DNA from: Acidobacteriota bacterium
GTDB lineage: Bacteria > Acidobacteriota > Terriglobia > Acidiferrales > UBA7541
Assembly (NCBI GenBank): GCA_027307115.1
Contig: DAHUXN010000087.1
Location: forward strand, 1 to 32,768
Reading direction: 5' to 3'
Length of the DNA stretch: 32,768 nt
The notes below the pieces were generated by a model. The model had not been told where the DNA came from. It saw only the letters and a program-made list of their open reading frames with translations, and ran no database searches. Below are positions 15,207 through 23,506 of the stretch, piece after piece (within the stretch, counting starts at the first letter, position 1; every line of letters starts with the position of its first letter). The position numbers were made by a program, and so were the translations under genes.

Positions 15207-16574
15207 ATGGCCACTTCCAAATTGATGACGGAGTCTTTCTATCACTTGCAGGAGCGCGTGGAGCAAGCGCGCACGCAAACAGATTCGCTGTTCGCGTTGC
15301 TGCGTCCTGATGCGATTTATGATCGCCCGATTCCAGAGCGGCACCGGCTGATTTTCTATCTTGGGCATCTGGAATCCTTCGATTGGAATTTGCTGGGGCG
15401 CGACACGTTTGGGCTCGCGAGCACGCATCCAACGTTCGACAAACTGTTCGCCTTCGGAATCGATCCGGTCGACGGGCAGTTGCCGAGCGATCAGCCGGCG
15501 GACTGGCCAACGGTGGGGGAAATTCAGGCGTACAACGCGAAGCTGCGCGAAACAATCGACGCCGCATTGCGCGCGCCCTCGAGCAAGCTGGCTGCGGAAG
15601 CCTCTGGCACGTCTTTGGACACGTTGTTGAATGTGGCGGTTGAGCACCGGCTTATGCACGCCGAGACGCTTGCTTACTTACTGCACCAATTGCCCATTGA
15701 GAAGAAGATCGCGCCACAAATGCTGTCACAACAAGCGGTGGACGCGCCGGCTTCGCAATCCGTTGGACCGCGAATGAGGAAGATTCCGGAGGGCGAAGCG
15801 ACTCTCGGAATGCCGCGCGAACGCAAGGAATTTGGCTGGGACAATGAATTCGAAGGACTGACAGTTTCCGTTCCGCAATTTAACATCGGCGCTTACCCCG
15901 TCACGAACGGCGAGTACCTGGAATTTGTGCGCAGCGGCGGATACGAAGAAAAAGCGCATTGGAGCGCGGAAGATTGGCAATGGATCACATCGCAGGGAAT
16001 TTCGCATCCGCTTTTCTGGGAGCGCAGCCGCAGCAATACCGCCGCCAATCACAACAACTGGGAATACCGCGGAATGTTCACGCAGATTCCATTGCCGCTC
16101 GATTGGCCGGTTTATGCGAGCCACGCAGAGGCGTCGGCGTACACGCGATGGGCGAAACGCGCATTGCCGAGCGAGGCGCAATGGCATCGCGCCGCATACG
16201 GCACGCCCACGGAAAGTGAATGCTTGTATCCGTGGGGCGACGTCGCGCCGGACGCGCAGCGCGGCAATTTCGATTTTGCTCACTGGGATCCAACCCCTGT
16301 GAATGGGTATCCGAGCGGCCAAAGCGCATTCGGCGTGCATGATCTGCTGGGCAACGGGTGGGAATGGACGTCAACGCCGTTCGCACCCTTCCCTGGATTC
16401 AAACCGTTTCCGTTTTATCCCGGATATTCGGCGAACTTTTTCGACGGGAAACATTTTGTGATGAAGGGCGGCTCGCAACGGACAGCTGCGTGCATGTTGC
16501 GGCGCTCGTTCCGCAACTGGTTCCAGCCGCATTATCCCTACGTTTACGCGAAGTTCCGCACAGTGGAGGAATAA
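15207..16574 (+). CDS. egtB: Ergothioneine biosynthesis sulfoxide synthase EgtB
   Basis: 455 residues. The N-terminal DinB-like domain (about 8-165) has H54 (GHLESFDW) and H147-x3-H151-x-E (HRLMHAE), the three-histidine iron site. The C-terminal formylglycine-generating-enzyme-like domain (about 190-453) includes NGWEWTSTPFAPFPGF and RRSFRNWFQPHYPYVYAKFR. The family uses iron and O2 to join trimethylhistidine (hercynine) to a thiol donor, cysteine or gamma-glutamylcysteine. egtD follows after three bases. No egtA or egtC is nearby, so direct use of cysteine is plausible but not proven. The start at 15207 fits the family N-terminus. Confidence 0.92.
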   Translation: MATSKLMTESFYHLQERVEQARTQTDSLFALLRPDAIYDRPIPERHRLIFYLGHLESFDWNLLGRDTFGLASTHPTFDKLFAFGIDPVDGQLPSDQPADWPTVGEIQAYNAKLRETIDAALRAPSSKLAAEASGTSLDTLLNVAVEHRLMHAETLAYLLHQLPIEKKIAPQMLSQQAVDAPASQSVGPRMRKIPEGEATLGMPRERKEFGWDNEFEGLTVSVPQFNIGAYPVTNGEYLEFVRSGGYEEKAHWSAEDWQWITSQGISHPLFWERSRSNTAANHNNWEYRGMFTQIPLPLDWPVYASHAEASAYTRWAKRALPSEAQWHRAAYGTPTESECLYPWGDVAPDAQRGNFDFAHWDPTPVNGYPSGQSAFGVHDLLGNGWEWTSTPFAPFPGFKPFPFYPGYSANFFDGKHFVMKGGSQRTAACMLRRSFRNWFQPHYPYVYAKFRTVEE

Positions 16575-16577
16575 TCC

Positions 16578-17564
16578 ATGGCAACCGCAATGCGCATTCA
16601 CACGCATGACGTCTCAGGAACGCCGGCCGGAGATTTAGCCGCGGACGTTCGCGCGGGTCTCGACAGAGCGGGACAGAAGGAATTGCCGTCGAAATATTTG
16701 TATGACGAAGTAGGCTCGGCGCTCTTCGAAGTAATCTGCCTGCTGCCGGAATACGGGCTTTCGCGCGCGGGTGCGCGTTTGCTCAGGCGTCACGCGGACG
16801 AAATGATTGAGCGTCTGCCTTCGCCGGTGGCGGTGGCGGAACTGGGAAGCGGCAGCGGCACGAAAACTCGCTGGATACTGGAAGCGCTCTCGCGCCGCCA
16901 GCCCGTCACCTATTATCCGATCGACATTTCGCGAACGGCCCTTTCGCGCTGTTGGCAGGAACTGGGACGCATCGATTCCGTGAGCGTGGTTGGATTCGAG
17001 CGCGCGTACCTCGACGGATTGCTCGACGTCGCCTCGCGGCGCAATGCAGGCGAAAGATTGCTGGTGCTCTTCCTGGGAAGCACGATCGGGAATTTTGACC
17101 GGCCCGCGGGAGAGCAATTCTTGCGCGAGGTGCGTCACATTTTGCATCCTGGGGATGCGCTGCTGTTGTCAACCGATCTGGAGAAGTCGGTCAGCCAGTT
17201 ATTGCTTGCTTACGATGACACAGCCGGCGTGACCGCGGCATTCAATCGCAACCTGCTGGCGCGCATCAATCGGGAGTTGGGCGCCGATTTTGATTTGAAT
17301 TGTTTCAGACATGAAGCGCGGTGGAACGAAGCCGAGCGGCGAATCGAAATGCATTTAGTTTCCACTCGACGGCAGACTATTTACATACGCGGCGCCGCAC
17401 TCAAAGTTAACTTCATCGAAGACGAAACGATCTGGACGGAAAGTTCGCACAAATATCGCTGCGACGAAGCGGAAGGCATGGGCGAACGCGCGGGCTTCCG
17501 CTGCGACGCGCAATGGGTGGATGCGGAGTGGCCCTTCGCGCAAAGCCTGTTCTTGGCCGAATAG
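16578..17564 (+). CDS. egtD: L-histidine N-alpha-methyltransferase EgtD
   Basis: 328 residues. LPSKYLYDEVGSALFEVICLLPEY, AELGSGSGTKTRWIL (SAM site), YYPIDISRTAL and LFLGSTIGNFDRP are strong EgtD motifs. It trimethylates histidine to hercynine, the substrate of EgtB. GGAGG lies near the end of egtB, just before its ATG at 16578, so the two genes form an operon. A cysteine-S-conjugate lyase for the last step is not seen in the window. Confidence 0.94.
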   Translation: MATAMRIHTHDVSGTPAGDLAADVRAGLDRAGQKELPSKYLYDEVGSALFEVICLLPEYGLSRAGARLLRRHADEMIERLPSPVAVAELGSGSGTKTRWILEALSRRQPVTYYPIDISRTALSRCWQELGRIDSVSVVGFERAYLDGLLDVASRRNAGERLLVLFLGSTIGNFDRPAGEQFLREVRHILHPGDALLLSTDLEKSVSQLLLAYDDTAGVTAAFNRNLLARINRELGADFDLNCFRHEARWNEAERRIEMHLVSTRRQTIYIRGAALKVNFIEDETIWTESSHKYRCDEAEGMGERAGFRCDAQWVDAEWPFAQSLFLAE

Positions 17565-17578
17565 CTTGGATCGGATAG

Positions 17579-17610
17579 AAAAAAACCGGGCTCGCTGGGA
17601 ACGAGCCCGG
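17579..17610 (-). terminator. Rho-independent terminator for the small minus-strand pair
   Basis: CCGGGCTCG (17586-17594) pairs with CGAGCCCGG (17602-17610). On the minus strand the hairpin is followed by seven T (A-run 17579-17585). It lies 47 bases past the stop of the 57-codon gene. On the plus strand no T-run follows, so it serves the minus-strand genes rather than egtD. Confidence 0.8.
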
Positions 17611-17656
17611 GTGAGGGATTGAGGGGAAGCGAAAATCGAATGCACCGAACGCTAAA

Positions 17657-17830
17657 TCAGTAACCCAACTGCCGCGCGAGCATCAGGAGCCGCAGCGCTT
17701 CGCGATGACCCAGGATTACCACGGCAGCAAACGCGGCCCACAACCAAGGGCGAATATTCGCGGCACACCAACCCTCTGGAATTTGCAAGGCTCGTGTTTC
17801 GCTCGCCGAAGTATCGCGCAAAGGGGTCAT
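17657..17830 (-). CDS. 57-residue single-pass membrane protein
   Basis: An open frame of 57 codons starts with MTPLRDTSAS at 17830 and ends ARQLGY. One membrane segment lies at about residues 28-41 (PWLWAAFAAVVILG). A purine-rich GGGGGATGAAAT precedes the ATG. It lies 13 bases downstream of the 68-residue gene on the same strand and just before a good terminator, which supports a real two-gene transcript. I do not recognise the family. A longer frame over the same bases gives a Cys/Arg-rich product and is less likely. Confidence 0.6.
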   Translation of the reverse strand: MTPLRDTSASETRALQIPEGWCAANIRPWLWAAFAAVVILGHREALRLLMLARQLGY

Positions 17831-17843
17831 ATTTCATCCCCCG

Positions 17844-18050
17844 CTAGTGAACCACTGTGAACGGGGTATCGTGTTCCACGGCGACCACCATGGATTTGAA
17901 AACATCAACGTCCCAGTTGTCGGCAATCCGCAGCCGCAATACATCGTTCGTTTCGCTGACCAGGCGTCCGCGCAATGGAACGCGCAGGTTGCCTGCGACC
18001 ACTCGGAGAATCACCGGCTGCCCCATCCAGACTGCGTAGCCACCTTCCAT
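17844..18050 (-). CDS. 68-residue all-beta protein, possibly Sm/Hfq-like
   Basis: 68 residues from ATG 18050, with GGAGGGG seven bases upstream. The sequence is almost wholly alternating hydrophobic strands: QPVILRVVAG, LRVPLRGRLVSE, DVLRLRIADN, WDVDVFKSMVVAVE. This strand pattern, with a glycine after the second strand and VFKSMVVAV near the end, resembles the Sm fold (compare VYKHAIST in Hfq). A PilZ-like or other small barrel is equally possible. It heads a two-gene minus-strand unit with the 57-residue membrane protein. Function unknown. Confidence 0.65.
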   Translation of the reverse strand: MEGGYAVWMGQPVILRVVAGNLRVPLRGRLVSETNDVLRLRIADNWDVDVFKSMVVAVEHDTPFTVVH

Positions 18051-18267
18051 ATGCTCGCCCCTCCAGAATAGGTTTTATGTCCGACAGGGACATTGTGGAG
18101 CGCAAAGCTGTTCTGGCAAATGGTACGGGGGAGTCGAACCGCTGGGAGCAAAGTACTATACCGATACCGGACCAGCCCAAGGCCTCGGCGAGAGATGCGG
18201 TTTTCTGCTATCGTGGACTGGCGAAGTTTCGATAGACCAATGGGATACGGGAGGGATAACCAGAGCA

Positions 18268-18933
18268 ATGGCGGTACCCTGGCGGGACCTAATCCACCAA
18301 CTTTATAACGTTCAAGGACTGATTCAATGGGGCGGGACGCTGCTCGTGTGCGCAATCGTCTTTGTCGAGACAGGACTGTTCGTGGGCTTTTTTCTGCCCG
18401 GCGATTCCCTGTTAGTGACGGCTGGCGTGTTTGCGGCAACGGGCCAGCTGGAACTTGCCTGGCTGCTGCTTCCCGTTCCACTCTGCGCGATTGCGGGCGA
18501 CCAACTCGGGTATTTTATCGGGCGCAAGGCCGGCGTGAACCTCTACCGGCGGGAAGATTCGCGCTTCTTCAAGAAGAAGCATCTGGGACGCGCAAAGGCG
18601 TTTTATGACAGGCATGGCGGCAAGACAATCATCCTCGCGCGCTTCATTCCCATAATCCGCACCTTTTGCCCTCCGGTGGCGGGGGCTGCCCGGATGCGCT
18701 ATTCGCGATACCTTACGTACGATATTTTCGGAGGCATCCTCTGGGTGGGCAGCATGGTGATGATCGGGTTCACGCTGGGCAAGAAAATCCCCAACGTCGA
18801 AAAGCAGATTCACTGGGTGATTGCGGGAGTGATTTTTCTTTCCATCCTGCCCGGCATTATTCAGGCGTGGCGCCTGCGTGCCGCAAAAGGCCCGTCGCCA
18901 GCCGAAGGGCAGACGAAATCCACGCAAAGCTGA
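18268..18933 (+). CDS. DedA family membrane protein
   Basis: 221 residues, family-sized. VETGLFVGFFLPGDSLLVTAG and ILARFIPIIRTFCPPVAGAARM (with the conserved RFxPxxR motif) are DedA/SNARE-associated signatures. There are several membrane segments, a central GDQLGYFIGRKAG, and a charged C-terminal tail. DedA proteins act in the inner membrane, and some flip undecaprenyl phosphate or phospholipids, affecting envelope integrity. It stands alone between divergent and convergent neighbours, with a terminator downstream. Confidence 0.9.
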   Translation: MAVPWRDLIHQLYNVQGLIQWGGTLLVCAIVFVETGLFVGFFLPGDSLLVTAGVFAATGQLELAWLLLPVPLCAIAGDQLGYFIGRKAGVNLYRREDSRFFKKKHLGRAKAFYDRHGGKTIILARFIPIIRTFCPPVAGAARMRYSRYLTYDIFGGILWVGSMVMIGFTLGKKIPNVEKQIHWVIAGVIFLSILPGIIQAWRLRAAKGPSPAEGQTKSTQS

Positions 18934-18963
18934 AGAATCAAGAATTACGCGCCGTGACAGACG

Positions 18964-18998
18964 AAGCGGGAAGCCTCACGGCCTCCCGCTTTGCCGTT
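18964..18998 (+). terminator. Probable terminator after the DedA gene
   Basis: AAGCGGGA (18964-18971) pairs with TCCCGCTT (18984-18991), extended by GCC/GGC, with a loose T-rich tail TTTGCCGTTTC. It lies about 30 bases past the stop. The T-run is weak. Confidence 0.55.
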
Positions 18999-19077
18999 TC
19001 CTGAGGCCCACGCGGCGTCAATCGCGAATCACTTGGGCGTCGTGGGGTACCGCACCGCAAGAGCGGTGTGAACATTT

Positions 19078-19107
19078 TCAGGACGCTTGGTTGTCCGGTG
19101 GAGTCAT
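19078..19107 (-). other. Nine-codon leader-like ORF with strong ribosome site
   Basis: On the minus strand GGAGG is followed four bases later by an ATG at 19107, encoding MTPPDNQAS and a stop. It sits alone in the 230-base gap between the convergent DedA and methyltransferase-like genes. Downstream is a small hairpin CACCGC-AAGA-GCGGTG (19053-19068). No gene follows on that strand before DedA, so it may be a relic of a lost gene start. Confidence 0.3.
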
Positions 19108-19233
19108 CTAACCTCCGTCGTTTTCCCAAGTACAATTCCCGTAATACTCCGGTGCCGTCCTCAATGCAATAGGGAAAATCAGGTAAAATCCACAGCCCCG
19201 GCAATGCGCTCACCGGAAATCAGTTAGGGGAAA

Positions 19234-19962
19234 TTACTTAATGAAAAGACCTTCGCGGAGCTGGTCGCGGCCGACGAAAGTTTTTGCCGAGCGGAAACGG
19301 CTGAAGAGGTTCAGGATTTCCCGGTTCTGGAAGATTCGCATGTGCGTGCCGGCGGGGCCGATGGGCACAATTTCGATGGTTTGATTGTCTACGATGCGAT
19401 AGCGGTAGGCGCGCTCGGGCGTCTTGCTGTGGAAAAGCGCGAGAACTGCCCCTCCCGGATGAACGATTTCGTGAAGGCGGTTGGCGACTTGCGAAAGCAA
19501 TCCCGCGTCGAGCCGGTCAAAAATATCCCAGACGAGCACAGCGTTGAATTCGTCATCCGGATATTGCAGCGAGTTCTGCAGGAAATGCTGCGCGATCTCC
19601 TCGGGAGAAAGCGGCTCATTGAAATCGCTGGGCGGCGCGTTGCGCTGCTTTTCTTCCACGGCGCCGCGGAACTCCTTCCATGACCGGAGCATGTCGTCGG
19701 TGGTGACGCGAAAACCGCGCTCGATGAAAAAGTTAAGCGTGGCCTGCGAGACTTGACCCAGATCGAGAAGGCGGCCGTTTTCAACGTCGCTGATGAGCCA
19801 CAGGAAATCCTTCAGGCCATTCGAAAGCCGGAAACTTTCCGATTTTTGGTTGGACTTCGTTACGGACGTCGGGGGCATAACCGCGGATGCAGTGCCGCGT
19901 GTCTTGGACGCCACCGGCGTCGCCACGGCCCCCAAACGCGACTTTCCCCCCATCCAATTCAT
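19234..19962 (-). CDS. Methyltransferase-like protein downstream of bactofilin
   Basis: 242 residues. After a low-complexity first 40 residues, GRLLDLGQVSQATLNFFIERGFRVTTDD looks like motif I and II of a class I SAM-dependent methyltransferase. FNAVLVWDIFDRLD and IVHPGGAVLALFHSK resemble the later motifs. The glycine-rich GxGxG loop is altered (LGQVSQ), so binding of SAM is uncertain. Its ATG overlaps the bactofilin stop by four bases (ATGA), so translation is coupled. Predicted cytosolic; substrate unknown. Confidence 0.65.
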   Translation of the reverse strand: MNWMGGKSRLGAVATPVASKTRGTASAVMPPTSVTKSNQKSESFRLSNGLKDFLWLISDVENGRLLDLGQVSQATLNFFIERGFRVTTDDMLRSWKEFRGAVEEKQRNAPPSDFNEPLSPEEIAQHFLQNSLQYPDDEFNAVLVWDIFDRLDAGLLSQVANRLHEIVHPGGAVLALFHSKTPERAYRYRIVDNQTIEIVPIGPAGTHMRIFQNREILNLFSRFRSAKTFVGRDQLREGLFIK

Positions 19963-20558
19963 TTTTTAGCGCTCGCCTCGACAGGCACGGAGGTAGGCGT
20001 CGAATCAGTTGAAGATGAAGATGCGCCGGGCGAAGTAATTGCAGGCGCGGTGCGCTTGATTTGGTGCTCGCGCGCGTCGGCGGCCGGCCCCATTTCGACG
20101 CGTCCTTTGAATTGCGCGCCATCTTCTATGGCAATGCGCGGTGATTCCAGATCACCCTTCACGTGGCACGAGTTTCCCAGGGTGATGCGCTCGCGTCCCC
20201 GGAGATTGCCCTGAACATTGCCCCGAATATAGATTTCGCGCGCTTCGATGTCTGCTTTCACGTGGCCGCTCGGGCCGATGGTCAGCCGTGAATCGCCGAG
20301 CCGCACGCTGCCTTCCACATCGCCATCGATAAAAAGGTCGGCCTTTCCTGTCAATTCGCCCCGTATACGAATCCCTTGCGTCAAAATTGCCGCTTCCGGC
20401 GATGGCACAGGGGCAGGCGGCATGGCTGACGCGGGCTTTGATGGAGACGGCGATCCCGCCGATTTTTCCGCAGGCGCGAAGGACGGCGGCGCAAATGCCG
20501 ACGGCGCTCCGGGCGTCGCGGATGAGGACGGTTTTCCTTCAGACTGTTTCCGCCACAT
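19959..20558 (-). CDS. Bactofilin (polymer-forming cytoskeletal protein)
   Basis: 199 residues. Residues 1-55 are a disordered P/S/A-rich leader. The bactofilin beta-helix spans about 58-155, with ILTQGIRIRGELTGKADLFIDGDVEG and repeated turns such as GPSGHVKADIEAREIYIRGNVQGN. The tail is S/T-rich. Bactofilins polymerise without nucleotide into filaments that place cell-wall enzymes or organise the cell. The start has GGAGG five bases upstream. It is cotranslated with the methyltransferase-like gene and lies 123 bases after the YdcF-like gene on the same strand. Confidence 0.92.
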   Translation of the reverse strand: MWRKQSEGKPSSSATPGAPSAFAPPSFAPAEKSAGSPSPSKPASAMPPAPVPSPEAAILTQGIRIRGELTGKADLFIDGDVEGSVRLGDSRLTIGPSGHVKADIEAREIYIRGNVQGNLRGRERITLGNSCHVKGDLESPRIAIEDGAQFKGRVEMGPAADAREHQIKRTAPAITSPGASSSSTDSTPTSVPVEASAKK

Positions 20559-20680
20559 GGAAACCTCCAGTGCGGTGAGATATCAAGAAAGCCTGCGAAC
20601 AGGGTACAGGCGATCTTTGCGGTTCAGGCACTATAGTACAGAGCTATGCCCCTGTAAACCAACGAGAGAAACAAAAGCGT

Positions 20681-21382
20681 TCACTTAACGACAACGGGTA
20701 GAATTGACGGAAACAACAACGCTCCCGGCGGACTTGCCTTCTGGTGATGCACTTCCCACGCTGACACCACCATTCCCACAGACTCGTGAAAGAAAATTTT
20801 CAGGCCGCCACGAGTGCGCCACCATGAATCAGGATCGTAGTTCACGTCGGGCGCGGACTCGACGAGCACTTTGATATCCGCCGGGAAGATATGCCTGCAC
20901 AAGTAGCGCGTGCGGCGCGTATGAAAATTTGATGTAACAATCATTACGCGCTTCCAGCCGTGCTGCCGGACAAAACCACGGATGTCGGTCAACTCGATCA
21001 GCGTGTCCACCGCATCGTGCGGATAAGGAATAATGGCCTTCTCCGGAACGCCGCGCGCCTCCAGGTCCTTCTGCATCAACTCGGCAATGCTCGCGTAGGG
21101 GCGCAGCCGGCGGCCGCTCGCGACGATCTTCGGCGCCCATCCTGCATGATAGAGCTCGGCGGCGCGCGAGGCGCGATCGGCCGTGAAATCGTCGTCGCTC
21201 AGAATCACGATCACGTCGGAAGCAGCCGGAGGCTGGGGCGTAATCCAGAAGTTGCCGGCAACCCGCAGCAACGGGGTACGTACCAGATAGATCAGGAAAC
21301 AAAGGAGCACAAGGATAAGGAGGACCAGGAGCTTCGCGATAATTCCGCCGCGTTGGGCCGCATCGTGCGCGCTGGACGTCAT
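20681..21382 (-). CDS. YdcF/DUF218-like membrane-anchored protein
   Basis: 233 residues from ATG 21382, which overlaps the galT stop by four bases. There is one N-terminal membrane segment (about 14-36), then a DUF218 domain with SDVIVILSDDD, RASRAAELYHAGWAPKIVASG, DAVDTLIELTDI and VMIVTSNFHTRRTRYLCR. DUF218 proteins (YdcF, SanA, ElyC) act at the envelope, some in peptidoglycan or lipid carrier metabolism. The first motif, usually ADAIVVLGGG, ends in SDDD here. A longer open frame upstream only shadows galT. Cotranslation with galT suggests a sugar or envelope link, which is inference. Confidence 0.82.
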   Translation of the reverse strand: MTSSAHDAAQRGGIIAKLLVLLILVLLCFLIYLVRTPLLRVAGNFWITPQPPAASDVIVILSDDDFTADRASRAAELYHAGWAPKIVASGRRLRPYASIAELMQKDLEARGVPEKAIIPYPHDAVDTLIELTDIRGFVRQHGWKRVMIVTSNFHTRRTRYLCRHIFPADIKVLVESAPDVNYDPDSWWRTRGGLKIFFHESVGMVVSAWEVHHQKASPPGALLFPSILPVVVK

Positions 21383-22356
21383 CGGCCGGGATCGACCTGG
21401 CGGAGCAATTCCGCGGCTTGCTCGGGCAATAAAGCGTTGAAATATACTTCCTTGATGACGTAGGACTTTTCTCCGGTCGGCACCACCGGGAGAATTTCGA
21501 TGTGCCAATGATAATCTTCCGCGATGCTTTTCCAGTAGTCGCTCAACTCGCCTTTGGTCTGTAACGAATTTGGCGCGGTGTGAACCACCAGGTGATATCC
21601 GTGCGCGACCGAACGCAAGCGCCGGACCACGCGGGCCAGCAGCTCGCCGAGCGCGTGAAAATCCTCGGCGCCGGGGGCTTCGAACAGATGTGCGTGCCGG
21701 CGAGGCATAATCCATGTTTCGAACGGCACGCGCGAAGCATACGGACAGAACGCCAGGTAATCCCCCTGCGAATCGACCACGCGTTTCTTCTGCTTCTCTT
21801 CCTGGCGAAGGATGTCGCAAAAAACGCAGCGGTCGCGCTCGTGAAACCAGTCGCGGGCCGCGCGCAATTCGTACAGCACGCGCCGCGGAACAAACGTGGT
21901 TGCGGCAATCTGCGAATGCGAGTGCGTCCATTCCTCGCCGGAATTCGCGCCGCGGTTTTTGAAGACCGCGACGTATTTGAATCGCGGATCTCCCTTCAAG
22001 TCGGCGATGCGGCGCGCGTAGGCTTCGAGGACCACCTCTACATGTTCGTCGGGTTCGTCAGCCACCCAGTGTCCGTGGTTCGGAGTGTCCACGAGAATCT
22101 CATGCGCGCCGACGCCGCTCATGCGGTCGTAAATTCCCTCCGCCGAGCGGCCTGGCTCGCCTTCAATGTGGTATAGAGGACGGAAATGGGGCAGAACGCG
22201 CACCTGCCACGCACCCTGCGCAGGCAATTGAAGGATGGTGCGTGTGTCGCCTTCATTGCCGGGGCACAGCGGACATGGATCCGCCGGCAATTCCGCATAC
22301 CCCGAATGTCCGACCACCACCCAGCTCCGTGTGATCGGGTCTTTGCGCAGTTCCAT
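21379..22356 (-). CDS. galT: Galactose-1-phosphate uridylyltransferase family
   Basis: 325 residues. The start LRKDPITRSWVVVG, the zinc-type pairs CPLC and CVFC, the active-site histidines in WTHSHSQIAAT, and the second HIT-like motif DYHWHIEILPV all fit GalT. The family moves UMP between UDP-glucose and galactose-1-phosphate (Leloir pathway). The active-site motif is HSHSQ rather than the HPHxQ of E. coli GalT, as in many bacterial relatives, so other sugar-phosphate substrates are possible. It lies 90 bases after the HEAT-repeat gene and is coupled to the YdcF-like gene. No galK or galE is in the window. Confidence 0.88.
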   Translation of the reverse strand: MELRKDPITRSWVVVGHSGYAELPADPCPLCPGNEGDTRTILQLPAQGAWQVRVLPHFRPLYHIEGEPGRSAEGIYDRMSGVGAHEILVDTPNHGHWVADEPDEHVEVVLEAYARRIADLKGDPRFKYVAVFKNRGANSGEEWTHSHSQIAATTFVPRRVLYELRAARDWFHERDRCVFCDILRQEEKQKKRVVDSQGDYLAFCPYASRVPFETWIMPRRHAHLFEAPGAEDFHALGELLARVVRRLRSVAHGYHLVVHTAPNSLQTKGELSDYWKSIAEDYHWHIEILPVVPTGEKSYVIKEVYFNALLPEQAAELLRQVDPGR

Positions 22357-22446
22357 GGTTTCACTTCGTTATGACAGGCCGAAGTTTTATACCGCAGCGC
22401 GAAGGCGGGAGCAAGCAACGTTGGCGAGCGCGTTTCCTGCGAAAAC

Positions 22447-23457
22447 TCAGTGGGTGGATTTTGCCGATGCGGTGGTGGCGGGAAGAGCGGCCTTTTGTTT
22501 ATGAAGCAGTCGAATGATTGCGGCGGATGCCATGTAGCGCACCGAATCCACCGGCTTGATGAGTGGCGTGCCCTTTGCATCCATCAGCGGCGCCAGCCTT
22601 TTGATCAGCGCCGGATCGTCAAAGCCACCCAGCGCCCGTGCAGCCGCCGCGCGCACCGCGACATTTTTGTCCGCGAGGGCATCTTCCAGAATTTTCTCCG
22701 TATCCGGCGTGGGATGCTGGCCCAGCAAAGTGGCCGAAAGAGCGCGGCTCGACGAGGAGCGGTCCTTCGCAAGCACTTCGGCGATCGTAATGCCTTCCGA
22801 AAAGGGACCCAGTAAAGCGCCCGAGCCTTCGTTTATGCCAATCAGCGCGAGCGCCTTCGGGTCGTGCAGAGTTTTTTTCGCGTCGTTGATGTTGCTGGAC
22901 ACGGGACCGTGCGCAGCGTGACGATTGCCGAGAACAACAGCGTAAAAAATCTCCGCGCCGCTGCGATCTCCCATCTTCCACAGCGCCTCCGCTGCGGCGA
23001 AGCTGACCGTGGGGTCCGGGTCGTCGGTCGCTTTTTTCAGGGCTGGAATGGCCTCTTTCGCGTCCATGTTCCCCAGTGCGGAGGCCGCGATGCGGCGAAC
23101 GTCGAGATTCTTGTCGACGAGGCCAGCTTCGATGAGTTTGATGGCGCCCGGGTCTCCCTGCATGGAAGAAAGCGCGGCAATTGCGTCGGTGCGTTTGCGC
23201 AGGCTGTGGGACGCGGCGCCTTCGTGGAGAATTGACCATGCCTGTGCCGCGAGGTCCGCCGGGGTCAGATCTGGAGTCTTTTGCTTTTTCGTCTTCGCGG
23301 CGGCATTTGGAAGTGCCATGCCAAGCAGAATAGCGCACAGCGCAAAGATGGAAACGAGCGGGCGCGAAACATGACACCACTTTTCGCCCGTCGTGGAGAG
23401 TCGAGCGGTTCGGCATTGCACTGCTCGCACAGCGCCTTGCTTTAGTAATTCCGTCAC
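22447..23457 (-). CDS. Exported HEAT-repeat protein
   Basis: 336 residues if translation begins at GTG 23457, favoured by GGAGGA six bases upstream; an ATG at 23490 would add eleven residues. A hydrophobic export signal lies at about 34-53 (VSIFALCAILLGMALPNAAA). At least four HEAT-type helical repeats follow, such as DKNLDVRRIAASALGNMDAKEAIPALKKA and DKNVAVRAAAARALGGF. HEAT repeats are protein-binding scaffolds; the partner is unknown. First gene of the minus-strand run that continues with galT. Confidence 0.8.
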   Translation of the reverse strand: MTELLKQGAVRAVQCRTARLSTTGEKWCHVSRPLVSIFALCAILLGMALPNAAAKTKKQKTPDLTPADLAAQAWSILHEGAASHSLRKRTDAIAALSSMQGDPGAIKLIEAGLVDKNLDVRRIAASALGNMDAKEAIPALKKATDDPDPTVSFAAAEALWKMGDRSGAEIFYAVVLGNRHAAHGPVSSNINDAKKTLHDPKALALIGINEGSGALLGPFSEGITIAEVLAKDRSSSSRALSATLLGQHPTPDTEKILEDALADKNVAVRAAAARALGGFDDPALIKRLAPLMDAKGTPLIKPVDSVRYMASAAIIRLLHKQKAALPATTASAKSTH

Positions 23458-23506
23458 CGTATCTCCTCCGCGTCTCGAACAAAGCGTCATGCTATTCTGA
23501 TGCGCG

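Noticed and set aside
18115-18160. tRNA-like T-arm on the minus strand (GGTTCGACTCC then CCCCGTACCA)
   Set aside because: The T stem does not pair fully and no D arm, anticodon arm or matching acceptor strand lies upstream.
21383-21931. N-terminal extension of the YdcF-like frame
   Set aside because: It overlaps galT in another frame, is arginine-rich and low-complexity, and the ATG at 21382 gives a natural membrane-anchor start coupled to galT.
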